From Devosiaceae bacterium (GTDB lineage Bacteria > Pseudomonadota > Alphaproteobacteria > Rhizobiales > Devosiaceae), in NCBI GenBank assembly GCA_021648375.1, contig JAKISW010000008.1, positions 14,628 to 78,627 of the forward strand: a stretch of DNA of 64,000 nt. Direction: 5' to 3'. This document shows, in pieces, positions 36,553 to 45,165 of the stretch. Position 1 is the stretch's first letter. Each line of letters opens with the position of its first letter. Both the position numbers and the translations under genes were made by a program. The notes under the pieces were generated by a model. It had not been told where the DNA came from, made no database searches, and saw only the letters and a program-made list of their open reading frames with translations.

Positions 36553-36584
36553 TCAGGCAACTCTTGCCTCAGGCAACTCTTGCC
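36553..36584. repeat. Exact 16-bp tandem duplication over the stop codon of the second MCP gene
   Basis: TCAGGCAACTCTTGCC occurs at 36553-36568 and again at 36569-36584. The second copy (36569-36571) supplies the TGA stop of the minus-strand MCP gene. Each unit contains the small hairpin GGCAA-GAG-TTGCC. It looks like a recent slippage duplication. Confidence 0.8.
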
Positions 36585-38041
36585 CGTTGATCAATATCCT
36601 GCCCTGATCCATCCGCTGTGCCCGCGGCACCCAGCTTGAACACATCAACAATGCGATCCAGCTCATCCACCTGATTATCAGTTTGCTCAATGGCAGCATT
36701 GGTTTCTTCAACAAGGGCAGCATTATGCTGGGTCATTTCATCCATCTGACGAACGGCAACATTAACCTCATCAATGGAAGACGCCTGCTCACGAGACGAA
36801 ACCGCAATCCCGGCCATAAGTTCAGAACTCTGCTGAATACCAAGGATCATCTCTTTAATTTTTTCCGCCGCGCTGACCACATGTTTGGAGCCCGTGCCAA
36901 CTTCAGATGCACTCTGCTCAACCAGTTGCTTGACTTCAGATGAGGCCTCGGCTGCACTTTGCGCAAGACGGCGAACCTCAATGGCCACCACCGCAAAGCC
37001 CTTACCGGCTTCTCCGGCACGGGCCGCTTCAACAGAAGCATTAAGCGCCAACAGATTGGTCTGAAAAGCAATATCATCAATCATGCCAATGACATTTGAT
37101 ATCTTGGCCGAAGATGTGGTGATCCGTTCCATGGCCTGGGTCGCAAGGTCCACTGTTTCACCGGTGATTTCAGCAGTTTTGGCCAAGGCTATAGAATTGA
37201 CAGAAGCCTCATCAGCCTTGTCTGCGCTTTGCATCACGGTATTTGAAAGCTGCTCAACGGTGGCTGAAGTTTCTTCGACCGTTGCCGCCTGCTTGGTGGT
37301 GCGCTCGCTTAAATCATTGGCCCCGGCAAGAATTTCACCTGTGGCAGATTTAAGAGCGCCCGAAGTATTGCGAAGCTGCCCGATAACATCAGCAAATTTA
37401 TCAGCCACCGCATTGGTATCGTTTTTCAGTTTATCAAACGAGCCTTCATAATCCCCCTCAACCCGCTTTGTCAGATCAGTCCGGGCCAGGGCAGCCAATA
37501 CTTCACCAACCTCCTCAACACCGCTCTCGACAGATTTCAGCAGGTCCTTGGTTTCTGCGACACTATCCTGAACCTTGTCATCAATTGATGACATAACATT
37601 AATTGCCTCATTAATTCCTTTGGCGCTGACCTTATAAAGACCGTTGAGACCGCGCAATCGAATCTTACGATAATAACGCCCACCTGAGGAGGCCCGCATA
37701 GCCAACACAGACTCGCGAACAAAGGCATCGGTAACGTCGGCAAGACCATTTATGGAATCAATCATTTCCCCCATTTCCCCACCCTCATCGAAGTTCATAA
37801 CCCGAGCGTGAAAATCTCCCTGAGAAACAGCTTGTGCCACATCGCGAATTTCCTGGAATAATTTCATTACCTTTCGAATAGTTATCATGGCAAAAATTGC
37901 CATGGCAATCTGCACCGCAATCAATGATTCTTCCATCCATGCGGGCGCTTTAAATATGATCATCAAAGCAATAACTGCCGACAATGCAGCCATTCCGCAT
38001 ATAACAATGCATAACTTAGATAGAGAGGACGAATTCGTCAT
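36569..38041 (-). CDS. Methyl-accepting chemotaxis protein (membrane-anchored, no periplasmic domain)
   Basis: The start is ATG 38041, with AAAGGTG 6-7 bases upstream; an in-frame GTG at 38050 is possible. The 490-residue protein has two adjacent hydrophobic helices (about 8-28 and 37-57) with almost no periplasmic loop, then HAMP-like segments and an MCP domain with the DDIAFQTNLLALNASVEAAR tip. It therefore senses through the cytoplasm or through a partner. The 5' end overlaps the Aer-like PAS gene by 26 bases, so the pair probably works as a split aerotaxis-type receptor. It lacks the C-terminal pentapeptide. Confidence 0.88.
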   Translation of the reverse strand: MTNSSSLSKLCIVICGMAALSAVIALMIIFKAPAWMEESLIAVQIAMAIFAMITIRKVMKLFQEIRDVAQAVSQGDFHARVMNFDEGGEMGEMIDSINGLADVTDAFVRESVLAMRASSGGRYYRKIRLRGLNGLYKVSAKGINEAINVMSSIDDKVQDSVAETKDLLKSVESGVEEVGEVLAALARTDLTKRVEGDYEGSFDKLKNDTNAVADKFADVIGQLRNTSGALKSATGEILAGANDLSERTTKQAATVEETSATVEQLSNTVMQSADKADEASVNSIALAKTAEITGETVDLATQAMERITTSSAKISNVIGMIDDIAFQTNLLALNASVEAARAGEAGKGFAVVAIEVRRLAQSAAEASSEVKQLVEQSASEVGTGSKHVVSAAEKIKEMILGIQQSSELMAGIAVSSREQASSIDEVNVAVRQMDEMTQHNAALVEETNAAIEQTDNQVDELDRIVDVFKLGAAGTADGSGQDIDQRARVA

Positions 38042-38525
38042 AATCGACACCTTTTTGTTCCAGAACCTTGGTCAAAAGCATGGTAGAGGCGGCAAGGCCT
38101 TCCTTGCGGTTGCCATGGCGCTGCTCTTCTGCCAGCAACGCTGCATACAATGGCTTTATAGCGGCCAGGGAATCATCAAATGGTTTACGCCGGTTTGAAT
38201 GATATCCGGTAATGTTACCCTCTGGATCACGCGAGGGTGTCACATGGGCAAATACCCAATAATGATTATCATTTTTGGTCTTGTTGACCACATAGGCAAA
38301 AATCTCATGCCCTTCCGAAATACGTTCCCACAACAGTTTAAAAACGCTCCGCGGCATAGCCCGGCTTCGAAAAATTGAATGGGGAACACCGACAAGTTCA
38401 CCTTTTTCATATTCGGCAATATCCGAACAAGTTGTATTGCAATAGGTAATCCAACCCTTCTTATCTGTTTTGGAAACGATTAAATCGTTTTCCTCCATTA
38501 TTATTTCTTTACCTTCAGGCTCCAT
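38016..38525 (-). CDS. Aer-like PAS domain protein (stand-alone sensor)
   Basis: The start is ATG 38525, with GGGGGC 7 bases before it. The 169-residue soluble protein is one PAS domain resembling the N-terminus of Aer: ITYCNTTCSDIAEYEKGELV, GVPHSIFRSRAMPRSVFKLL, NKTKNDNHYWVFAHVTPSRD and GYHSNRRKP. In Aer this domain binds FAD and reads redox state; FAD binding here is inference. A helical tail of about 50 residues follows. It is translated with the overlapping MCP gene downstream. Confidence 0.85.
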   Translation of the reverse strand: MEPEGKEIIMEENDLIVSKTDKKGWITYCNTTCSDIAEYEKGELVGVPHSIFRSRAMPRSVFKLLWERISEGHEIFAYVVNKTKNDNHYWVFAHVTPSRDPEGNITGYHSNRRKPFDDSLAAIKPLYAALLAEEQRHGNRKEGLAASTMLLTKVLEQKGVDYDEFVLSI

Positions 38526-38627
38526 CGGAAGCGCCCCCAATTTTTAATTCAAACAACTCAACAAACTAGGGGAATGTTATTAACTAACGTTAAATGAAAT
38601 ATTAACTGCAATTGCATTTGATCCATA

Positions 38628-39086
38628 TCATAAGGGCAGTCCGGTACGCACCTTAACTGTTCTGATAGACATGTTGGAATGCACCTGCGCCACTCCGGGT
38701 AATCGGGCAATAAGACGCCGGTGCAAATTCTCGAAATCTTTTTGATCCCGACAAACCACCCGAAGAATATAATCGGATTGCCCCGCCATCAAATGACATT
38801 CCAACACCTCTGGAATATCAAGTACCGCTTTCTCAAATGCCGAAAAAGATTTTTCACTTTGCGAACTAAGGCTGACCGCAATAAAAAACTGCATGGAAAA
38901 ATCCAGCTTTTCCGCGTTCAGAACCGCCCGATATGCCAGCACATATCCTTTTTTTTCCAGAGCCTTGAGGCGCCGGTGACAAGCAGAAGCAGAAAGCCCC
39001 ACCTTTTCTCCCAATTGTTGCACGCTTTGCTGACAATCCGCCTGAATTTGCAACAACAGTTTCCGATCCCCATCATTCAATTGCAA
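38628..39086 (-). CDS. Lrp/AsnC-family regulator of alanine dehydrogenase
   Basis: The start is TTG 39086, with AAGGAG 8 bases upstream, giving 152 residues, the normal Lrp size; the frame is open as far as 39212. The HTH (about 8-60, VGLSASACHRRLKALEKKGYV) is followed by the RAM ligand-binding domain (PEVLECHLMAGQSDYILRVV). It is divergent from ald with 126 bp between. Lrp-type activators next to ald usually induce alanine catabolism in response to alanine (family knowledge). Confidence 0.9.
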   Translation of the reverse strand: MQLNDGDRKLLLQIQADCQQSVQQLGEKVGLSASACHRRLKALEKKGYVLAYRAVLNAEKLDFSMQFFIAVSLSSQSEKSFSAFEKAVLDIPEVLECHLMAGQSDYILRVVCRDQKDFENLHRRLIARLPGVAQVHSNMSIRTVKVRTGLPL

Positions 39087-39212
39087 TATTATTGCTCCTT
39101 TTATTAGATTTCGCGAATAAAACTCCATAATACTCACACAAACACTAAAGATTGCAAGAATTTTTCTCATAAGATGCATTAATCTTGTCAAAACATACCT
39201 GAGGAGGCTCAT

Positions 39213-40349
39213 ATGCTAATTGGTGTTCCATCTGAAATTAAAAACCACGAATACCGGGTGGGTCTAACCCCGGAAAGCGCTGCTGAACTGATCAATCATG
39301 GTCACAAAGTTATCGTTCAAAGCGGTGCCGGCGCTGGAATTGGCGCAACTGACGAACTCTACACTCAGATCGGTGCAACAATTGCTGCCAATGCCGAACA
39401 GGTTTTTGCCCAGGCGGATATGATAGTTAAGGTCAAGGAACCATTGGCAAATGAGCGCAAAATGCTGCGCCCCGACCAGATATTATTCACCTATTTGCAC
39501 CTTGCCCCTGATGTGCCCCAGACCAATGATCTGCTGGCCTCCGGTGCCACCTGCATTGCCTACGAAACTGTCACTGATGATTTTGGTGGCCTGCCCCTGT
39601 TAAAACCCATGAGCCAGGTTGCCGGACGCATGTCTATTCAGGCAGGAGCTGGAGCTTTGGAAAAAGCCCATGGCGGTCGCGGCGTATTGCTTGGCGGCGT
39701 TCCCGGAGTTGAGCCGGGCAAAGTGCTGGTGCTTGGCGGCGGCGTGGTTGGCTTTAATGCAGCCCAGATGGCGACTGGATTGCAGGCTGATGTAACAATT
39801 CTGGACAAAAGCCCCACTGTGCTTGAAAGATTGGATAATCATTTTGGTGCCAGCGCCAAATCACTGTTTTCCAATCATGCAACCCTTGCCAGCCATCTGG
39901 CCGAGGCCGATCTGGTGATTGGCGCAGTTTTGATACCCGGTGCGGCAGCGCCAAAACTTGTCAGCCGTGAAATGCTTTCAACAATGAAACCCGGCGCAGT
40001 ACTTGTTGATGTGGCCATTGATCAGGGAGGGTGTTTTGAAACATCCAAAGCCACAACCCACGCTGACCCAACATATATAGTTGATGGTATAGTGCATTAT
40101 TGCGTAGCCAATATGCCCGGCGCAGTGGCCAGAACCTCAACCTACGCCCTTAACAATTCAACCCTGCCCCACGTAATCAACCTTGCTAACAAGGGATGGA
40201 AACAAGCTCTGCTCGATGATGCTCATCTGGCCAACGGGCTTAACATCACTAATGGGCAATTGACCTGTGAGCCGGTGGCAAAAGCGCAAAACCTGAGCTT
40301 TATTTCCATTAAGCAAGCCCTGAGCATGCCAACTAAAAACGCTGCGTAA
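39213..40349 (+). CDS. ald: Alanine dehydrogenase
   Basis: It reversibly deaminates L-alanine to pyruvate and ammonia with NAD. The 378-residue length and motifs MLIGVPSEIKNHEYRVGLTP, VKVKEPL, LFTYLHLAPD, AYETV, MSQVAGRMSIQAGA and VLVLGGGVVGFNAAQMATG are characteristic. A GAGGAGG site precedes ATG 39213. It is divergent from an Lrp-type gene, its probable activator. Confidence 0.97.
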   Translation: MLIGVPSEIKNHEYRVGLTPESAAELINHGHKVIVQSGAGAGIGATDELYTQIGATIAANAEQVFAQADMIVKVKEPLANERKMLRPDQILFTYLHLAPDVPQTNDLLASGATCIAYETVTDDFGGLPLLKPMSQVAGRMSIQAGAGALEKAHGGRGVLLGGVPGVEPGKVLVLGGGVVGFNAAQMATGLQADVTILDKSPTVLERLDNHFGASAKSLFSNHATLASHLAEADLVIGAVLIPGAAAPKLVSREMLSTMKPGAVLVDVAIDQGGCFETSKATTHADPTYIVDGIVHYCVANMPGAVARTSTYALNNSTLPHVINLANKGWKQALLDDAHLANGLNITNGQLTCEPVAKAQNLSFISIKQALSMPTKNAA

Positions 40350-40361
40350 AACAACATGCTC

Positions 40362-40460
40362 CATCATTGCGAGCGCAGTAAATTTTGCACCGCCTCGGCC
40401 AGCGAGCCGGGGTCTGGTTATACCAAATTCCCGGATCAAGTCCGGGGCGGTACGAGCCGC
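40362..40460. repeat. Dispersed intergenic repeats between ald and a hypothetical gene
   Basis: CATCATTGCGAGCGCAG (from 40362) resembles the CGTCATTGCGAGCG repeat ends seen elsewhere in the window. At 40430-40446 a TCAAG-loop hairpin (CCCGGA/TCCGGG) of the same family as at 31781 and 62121 is found. No gene is seen in this interval. Confidence 0.5.
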
Positions 40461-40565
40461 GAGGCAGAAAAACCAGGTCAATATTTCATTAGCCGGTTGC
40501 GCCCAATACCTTTGCAGGGTTAAGAAGCGCTTGAAATTATACGTGATAACAAAAACCGGCGCATT

Positions 40566-40991
40566 ATGGCAAATCAAGACAATCAAAAAGAAGCACTCAC
40601 CCCTGAAGAGTTTTTCAAAAAGCGCTTCGTCGCTTTAATGGCGGATCTGGGAAAAAACGCCAGCAAGGACCCGCAGACCATCTGGCTTATCGGGTCTCTG
40701 GCCGGTAGCATCCTTTCTGATGCCAACATTGTGCAATGGTCACATTTTAAGTCCGCTCTGTCTGCTGAAGCTTATAACCGCCTGCTCGCAGCACTTAAAA
40801 CTCAGGGCAACGATCTTGCCAAAGATAAAAATCACAGGGCGGCTTATGCAGTGGAAACCATAGCCATTTCAATAATTGCCCCGACCATGGCCAAAGACCC
40901 GCACATTGCCAGCGGCAATGAGCTTTTGGACAAGATGATTGGCGATGCTGTTGGTTTTTATCACAAAAACCCGGCTCAAAAGCCAAACTAA
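40566..40991 (+). CDS. Hypothetical soluble protein
   Basis: This 141-residue protein is not recognised. It is predicted helical and cytosolic, without a signal peptide or cysteine motif. The N-terminus is charged (MANQDNQKEALTPEEFFKKR), and a mildly hydrophobic helix (TIWLIGSLAGSILSDA) lies in the middle. The ribosome binding site is weak. It lies 51 bp before a DUF3995 gene on the same strand. Confidence 0.55.
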   Translation: MANQDNQKEALTPEEFFKKRFVALMADLGKNASKDPQTIWLIGSLAGSILSDANIVQWSHFKSALSAEAYNRLLAALKTQGNDLAKDKNHRAAYAVETIAISIIAPTMAKDPHIASGNELLDKMIGDAVGFYHKNPAQKPN

Positions 40992-41042
40992 TTCAGTTGA
41001 ACAGATGGTCACCTGATAAATCTACCGATAAGGACCAAAAAA

Positions 41043-41471
41043 ATGCTCGCAGGTTTAGCCTCACTAATCTTCATTCCCCTGCTTGCGATATCAATAGTGC
41101 ATATGGCATGGGCTTTTGGTGCAACCTATCCGGTTAAGGATGAAAAAATGCTGGCCCGCACCGTTGCCGGGTTCAAGAATATTGAAAAAATGCCCCCGCG
41201 ACTGGCTTCATTTGCCGTTTCTTTGCTCGCTTTTGGGGCTGGCATTTGGGCCCTTGCCTTGACCGATCCCAACCCTTCCCTGTTATTGACCGCCGGAGGG
41301 GTATTGTTGACACTGGTTTTTTTGGTCCGCGGAATAATTGGTTATAGCAAGTTCTGGCGTGAACTTACCCCGGAAGAGCCATTTACCTCCCTTGACAAAA
41401 AAATCTACTCACCGCTTTTTATCTTCATCGGCACCGGCTTTTTAACCCTGTCGGCATTGCGCATTTTTTGA
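41043..41471 (+). CDS. DUF3995 integral membrane protein
   Basis: The 142-residue protein has four predicted membrane helices and the DUF3995 features HMAWAFGATYP near the N-terminus and LVFLVRGIIGY in the third helix. The function of this family is unknown. A second DUF3995 member is encoded at 55637. It precedes the nucleoside hydrolase by 26 bp and may share a transcript with it. Confidence 0.8.
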   Translation: MLAGLASLIFIPLLAISIVHMAWAFGATYPVKDEKMLARTVAGFKNIEKMPPRLASFAVSLLAFGAGIWALALTDPNPSLLLTAGGVLLTLVFLVRGIIGYSKFWRELTPEEPFTSLDKKIYSPLFIFIGTGFLTLSALRIF

Positions 41472-41497
41472 GATAATCCACCCATGAGCCAGCCCAA

Positions 41498-42445
41498 ATG
41501 AGCCAGCACCAAAAAATCATCATCGATACAGACCCCGGCCAGGATGATGCGGTGGCAATTCTCTTGGCTTTGGCCAGCCCTGATGAATTGGATATTTTGG
41601 GAATTGTTGCCGTTGCCGGCAATGTCGGCCTGAAACAAAATGCTAAAAACGCCCTTAAAATTGTTGAACTTTCAGGCCTGAGCGGGGTTAAAATCTATGC
41701 GGGCTGTGACCGTCCCATCCGGCGCACTCCGGTAACAGCAGAACATGTGCATGGTAAAACCGGGCTGGATGGCCCTGCTCTTAAAGAACCAATAATCTCA
41801 CTGGAAAAGCTCCACGGCGTTGATTTTCTGGTGCAGACTTTATTGGCTGCCAATGAAAAAGAAATTACCATTTGTGCCCTTGGTCCTTTGACCAATATCG
41901 CCATGGCTTTGATCCGCGAACCGCAAATTGCCAAAAAAATCAAAGAGATTGTTTTGATGGGCGGCGGACATTTTGAGGGGGGCAATATTACCCCGGCCGC
42001 CGAATTTAACTTCTATGTGGACCCGGAAGCCGCCGACATTGTTTTGCGCTCTGGTGTTCCCATCACCATGATCCCGCTGGACGTAACCCATCAGGCGCTG
42101 GCCACGAAACCGCGCCTTGAGGCAATCAAAAACCTTAGCAATAAAACAGGATCAGCCATCTTTGAAATGCTGACATTTTCAGAGCGTTTCGATCTGAAGA
42201 AATACCAATGGGACGGTGCGCCCCTGCACGATCCATGTGTGATCGCCTATTTGCTGGAACCAGAGATTTTTGACGGGCGCTTAATCAATGTTGAAATTGA
42301 AGTGACCAGCGAATTAACCCGCGGCATGAGCGTTGCTGATTATTGGGGCGTAACAAATAAAAAACCCAATGTGAATTATTTGCGCCATGTTAACGCAGAC
42401 CGATATTATTCATTACTTATCGAGCGTTTGGCAAAACTGGCTTAG
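41498..42445 (+). CDS. Inosine/uridine-preferring nucleoside hydrolase
   Basis: The 315-residue enzyme hydrolyses N-glycosidic bonds of ribonucleosides. The calcium-binding DTDPGQDDAVA motif is near the N-terminus, and the second half has GPLTNIA, MGGGHFEGGNITPAAEFNFY, IPLDVTHQ and the active-site-loop region GAPLHDPCVIAYLL. The base preference is not clear from sequence. The start ATG 41498 overlaps a tiny upstream ATG frame. No nucleoside transporter is adjacent. Confidence 0.92.
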   Translation: MSQHQKIIIDTDPGQDDAVAILLALASPDELDILGIVAVAGNVGLKQNAKNALKIVELSGLSGVKIYAGCDRPIRRTPVTAEHVHGKTGLDGPALKEPIISLEKLHGVDFLVQTLLAANEKEITICALGPLTNIAMALIREPQIAKKIKEIVLMGGGHFEGGNITPAAEFNFYVDPEAADIVLRSGVPITMIPLDVTHQALATKPRLEAIKNLSNKTGSAIFEMLTFSERFDLKKYQWDGAPLHDPCVIAYLLEPEIFDGRLINVEIEVTSELTRGMSVADYWGVTNKKPNVNYLRHVNADRYYSLLIERLAKLA

Positions 42446-42596
42446 TTCCCTAAAATCGGCTGAGATAATTTTTGCAACCAATTAAGGTCAGGTCCTATAA
42501 TTTTACAAACTTTATCTGTTGCCTGAATAGTGCCATTGTTTCTGTGGCAAAGGCCGCCGACAGGGCAACATACAATAAAGTGTATCGGAAAATCCA

Positions 42597-43529
42597 ATGC
42601 GGGTTATATCTAAAAAAGAAGTTATAGAGCGCCTTCCATATAAAGAGTTGATTGAAGCATTGCGCCATATGTTCAGCTCTGGTGCAGTTGCTCCCCTGCG
42701 GCATCACCACACAATGGCCACTGAAGGCGGCTCCGATTCAACGCTGTTATTAATGCCTTCCTGGTCTTCATCCTCTGGGTTTGGGGGGGTTAAACTGGTC
42801 AATATCAATCCAAAAAACCGAGAAATTGACTTGCCGAGTATTAGCGCATCATACCTGCTTTTCGATCAAAAAACCGGGCAGCACCTGTGCCTGATGGATG
42901 CAAGCGAAATGACCGCCAGACGCACCGCTGCGGCCTCGGCTTTAGCTGCAAGTTATCTGGCTCGACCCGATAGTTCCAAACTTCTGGTTGTGGGGGCGGG
43001 GAAAGTAGGGGCACAAATTCCCCATGCTTATGGCGAAAAATTTCAATTTGATGAAATTTCAATTTGGAACCGAAACAAGAAAAACCAGACAGAATTAGTT
43101 GATAGGCTGAAAGCAATTGGAATGAATGCCATCGGGGTGAATTCTTTAGAAGAGGCGGTAAAAGCTGCGGATATTATCTCCTGCGCGACGCTAGCTAATG
43201 AGCCAATTATCAAGGGGGAATGGCTTCAGCCCGGGCAACATATCGACTTGATTGGCTCGTTTACTCCAAACATGCGCGAAGTTGATGATGAAGCCATCAG
43301 GCGCAGTAACATTTTTGTTGATACACGGGCGGCACTCATTGAATCGGGCGAATTAAAAATTCCATTGCAAAACGGTGTGATTGAGGAAGATGACATTTGT
43401 GCCTCTTTGTACGAGCTTTGTGCACTCGATAAAAATTGGCGTACGGATTCAGATATTACATTATTTAAGTCAGTTGGACATGCTATCGAGGACCTGGCCG
43501 CTGCGATGCTGATTTATCAGAACGCATAA
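42597..43529 (+). CDS. Ornithine cyclodeaminase/mu-crystallin family protein
   Basis: The 310-residue NAD(P)-dependent protein has the OCD-family layout: the N-terminal substrate region with TLLLMPSWS and GGVKLVNINP, MDASEMTARRTAAASALAAS in the middle, the Rossmann motif LLVVGAGKVGAQIPHAYGE, and HIDLIGSFTPNMREVD. Members reduce imines or deaminate amino acids. It lies 16 bp before a D-amino-acid-dehydrogenase-like gene, so a joint pathway for proline, hydroxyproline or another D-amino acid is likely, but no substrate can be fixed. Confidence 0.9.
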   Translation: MRVISKKEVIERLPYKELIEALRHMFSSGAVAPLRHHHTMATEGGSDSTLLLMPSWSSSSGFGGVKLVNINPKNREIDLPSISASYLLFDQKTGQHLCLMDASEMTARRTAAASALAASYLARPDSSKLLVVGAGKVGAQIPHAYGEKFQFDEISIWNRNKKNQTELVDRLKAIGMNAIGVNSLEEAVKAADIISCATLANEPIIKGEWLQPGQHIDLIGSFTPNMREVDDEAIRRSNIFVDTRAALIESGELKIPLQNGVIEEDDICASLYELCALDKNWRTDSDITLFKSVGHAIEDLAAAMLIYQNA

Positions 43530-43545
43530 TATTGTTAGAGGACAT

Positions 43546-44793
43546 ATGAAAGTTTTAATTATTGGCGGCGGCGTGATAGGCATCACCACCGCATATTACC
43601 TGGTGAACGCTGGGGTGTCGGTAACTTTGTTGGAGCGAAATAGCGCCGGAGGAATGGAAGCCTCTGCGGGGAATGCTGGACTTGTGTGCCCAAGTGATTC
43701 ATTTGCCTGGGCCTCGCCATCTGCCCTTAAAATGGCTCTCAAATCTTTGGTCTACCCGGACACTGGCATAAAATTCCGCCCCGGATTTGATCCTCATATT
43801 GTTCCATGGGGTCTCAAATTTCTTGGTCAATGCCAACCTAAGAAATGGCGCCATAACTCGGACATAAAATATCGGCTGGCACAATATTCTTTGGCCCTGA
43901 TGCGAGAGCTGGAGAATAAAACCAACATTGAATTCGACACATTGGACAATGGAATAGTTTACGCGTGTCGTGATCAAAAATCATTGCGTGAATTGGAGCA
44001 TCACTTTGATTTTTTAAGCGAGAGGGGGCTGGAATTAAGGACCTTGAATAAAGAGGAATTGTTTCATTCAAACCCAGCGCTTAAATCAAACCCGGATATT
44101 TATGCCGGGGCGGTTTATTCACCATCGTGCAAAACCGGAGATTCCAGAAAATTCTCACAAGGCCTGGTTCAGTGGTGTGAAGCCAGGGGAAATTGCTTCT
44201 TTGAGTGGAATACAAAAGTTCAAAAAATCAATATGAGCAACGGAAAGATTTCATCCGTTATGACTTCCAAAGGAGAGTTCGAGGCCGATGCTTATGTGCT
44301 TTGTGCGGGAGCGTATAGTGGAGTTTTATCTCGAAAAATCGGCATTAAGCTGCCAATTTATCCAGTTAAGGGATTTTCGATTTCAGCCCCTATCGTAAAC
44401 CCGGATATGGCACCGGCAACCGGCTTTGATGATGTGCAAAAAATGGTTGCTGTAACGCGCATGGGGGACCGGATTAGAATTACATCCTCGGCGGTTTTTA
44501 GCGGTTTTAACCTTGATCACACGCCTGAAGATTTTAAGTCCATATTGAATTTGGCCCGTGAAGTATTTCCTGAAGCTGCCGATTATAACCGGGCTGAGTA
44601 TTGGTCTGGACTGCGCCCAATGACCCCATCTTCAACGCCCATAATTGGCGCTTCCAGCGTTAAAAACCTATTCCTGAACACAGGCCACGGGCATTTGGGC
44701 TGGACGCTTGCATGTGCTAGCGGAAGGCTTACGGCTGACAATATTGTGGGCAGCAAACCAGATATTGAATATGCCAATGCGGTTAGAGGGTAA
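43546..44793 (+). CDS. FAD-dependent D-amino acid dehydrogenase (DadA-like)
   Basis: The 415-residue flavoprotein begins with the FAD-binding fold MKVLIIGGGVIGITTAYYLV and shows GGMEASAGNAGLVCPSDSFA, YPVKGFSISAP, YWSGLRPMTPSSTPIIG and GHGHLGWTLACASGRLTAD, all in the DadA/DAO pattern. It would oxidise a D-amino acid (or D-hydroxyproline) to the 2-oxo acid or imine, passing electrons to the membrane chain. GAGGACAT precedes ATG 43546. It is the last gene of the pair with the OCD-family gene, whose imine-reducing activity complements it. A tRNA lies 123 bp downstream. Confidence 0.88.
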   Translation: MKVLIIGGGVIGITTAYYLVNAGVSVTLLERNSAGGMEASAGNAGLVCPSDSFAWASPSALKMALKSLVYPDTGIKFRPGFDPHIVPWGLKFLGQCQPKKWRHNSDIKYRLAQYSLALMRELENKTNIEFDTLDNGIVYACRDQKSLRELEHHFDFLSERGLELRTLNKEELFHSNPALKSNPDIYAGAVYSPSCKTGDSRKFSQGLVQWCEARGNCFFEWNTKVQKINMSNGKISSVMTSKGEFEADAYVLCAGAYSGVLSRKIGIKLPIYPVKGFSISAPIVNPDMAPATGFDDVQKMVAVTRMGDRIRITSSAVFSGFNLDHTPEDFKSILNLAREVFPEAADYNRAEYWSGLRPMTPSSTPIIGASSVKNLFLNTGHGHLGWTLACASGRLTADNIVGSKPDIEYANAVRG

Positions 44794-44814
44794 TTCCCAC
44801 AAAAAGTGGAGAGA

Positions 44815-44863
44815 TGGTGCCCCAGTAGAGAACGAACCTACGACCAAAGAGTTATGACCAGCA
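44815..44863 (-). pseudogene. tRNA-like remnant, degraded copy of the adjacent tRNA
   Basis: From TGGTG the sequence follows the 3' half of the intact tRNA at 44917, with CGAACCTACGACCA identical and GTTATGA of the anticodon arm preserved. Acceptor and D-arm pairing are lost. It is in the same orientation, about 100 bp from the real gene, and is best read as a decayed tandem copy or the footprint of a past insertion. Confidence 0.6.
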
Positions 44864-44916
44864 AAGCCGTAGCTGAAGCGAATTAGCGCGAGATATGTAA
44901 AAACACACGAAGTGTG

Positions 44917-44993
44917 TGGTGGGCCCGGTAGGACTCGAACCTACGACCAGACCGTTATGAGCGGTCGGCTCTAACCAACTGAGCTACAGGCCC
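44917..44993 (-). tRNA. tRNA with CAT anticodon (Met elongator or Ile2)
   Basis: Read on the minus strand, GGGCCTG (44993-44987) pairs with CGGGCCC before the A-CCA end at 44917, closing a 7-bp acceptor. The T arm contains GGTTCGAGTCC and the anticodon loop CTCATAA (anticodon CAT at 44957-44959). The CCA end is encoded. CAT could mean elongator Met or the lysidine-modified tRNA-Ile2; I cannot decide from sequence alone. GTTAGAG in the D arm is normal. Confidence 0.95.
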
Positions 44994-45165
44994 ACACTTA
45001 TATGCAAGATGTTTCTTGCGCGCCCTGCTGTTACCCGAATTTGCGCCACCACGTCAAAGTAAAAAATACTCTAATTTACATTCAGCCTGAAATAAGACAA
45101 ATATCTGATGCACACAGCCTATAATAGTGCAAAAATTCCTTTCATCCATTAAAAGGCAGGTCAAA

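Noticed and set aside
42597..44793. Assignment of the OCD/DadA pair to hydroxyproline catabolism
   Set aside because: No epimerase, deaminase or semialdehyde dehydrogenase lies nearby, so the substrate is left open.
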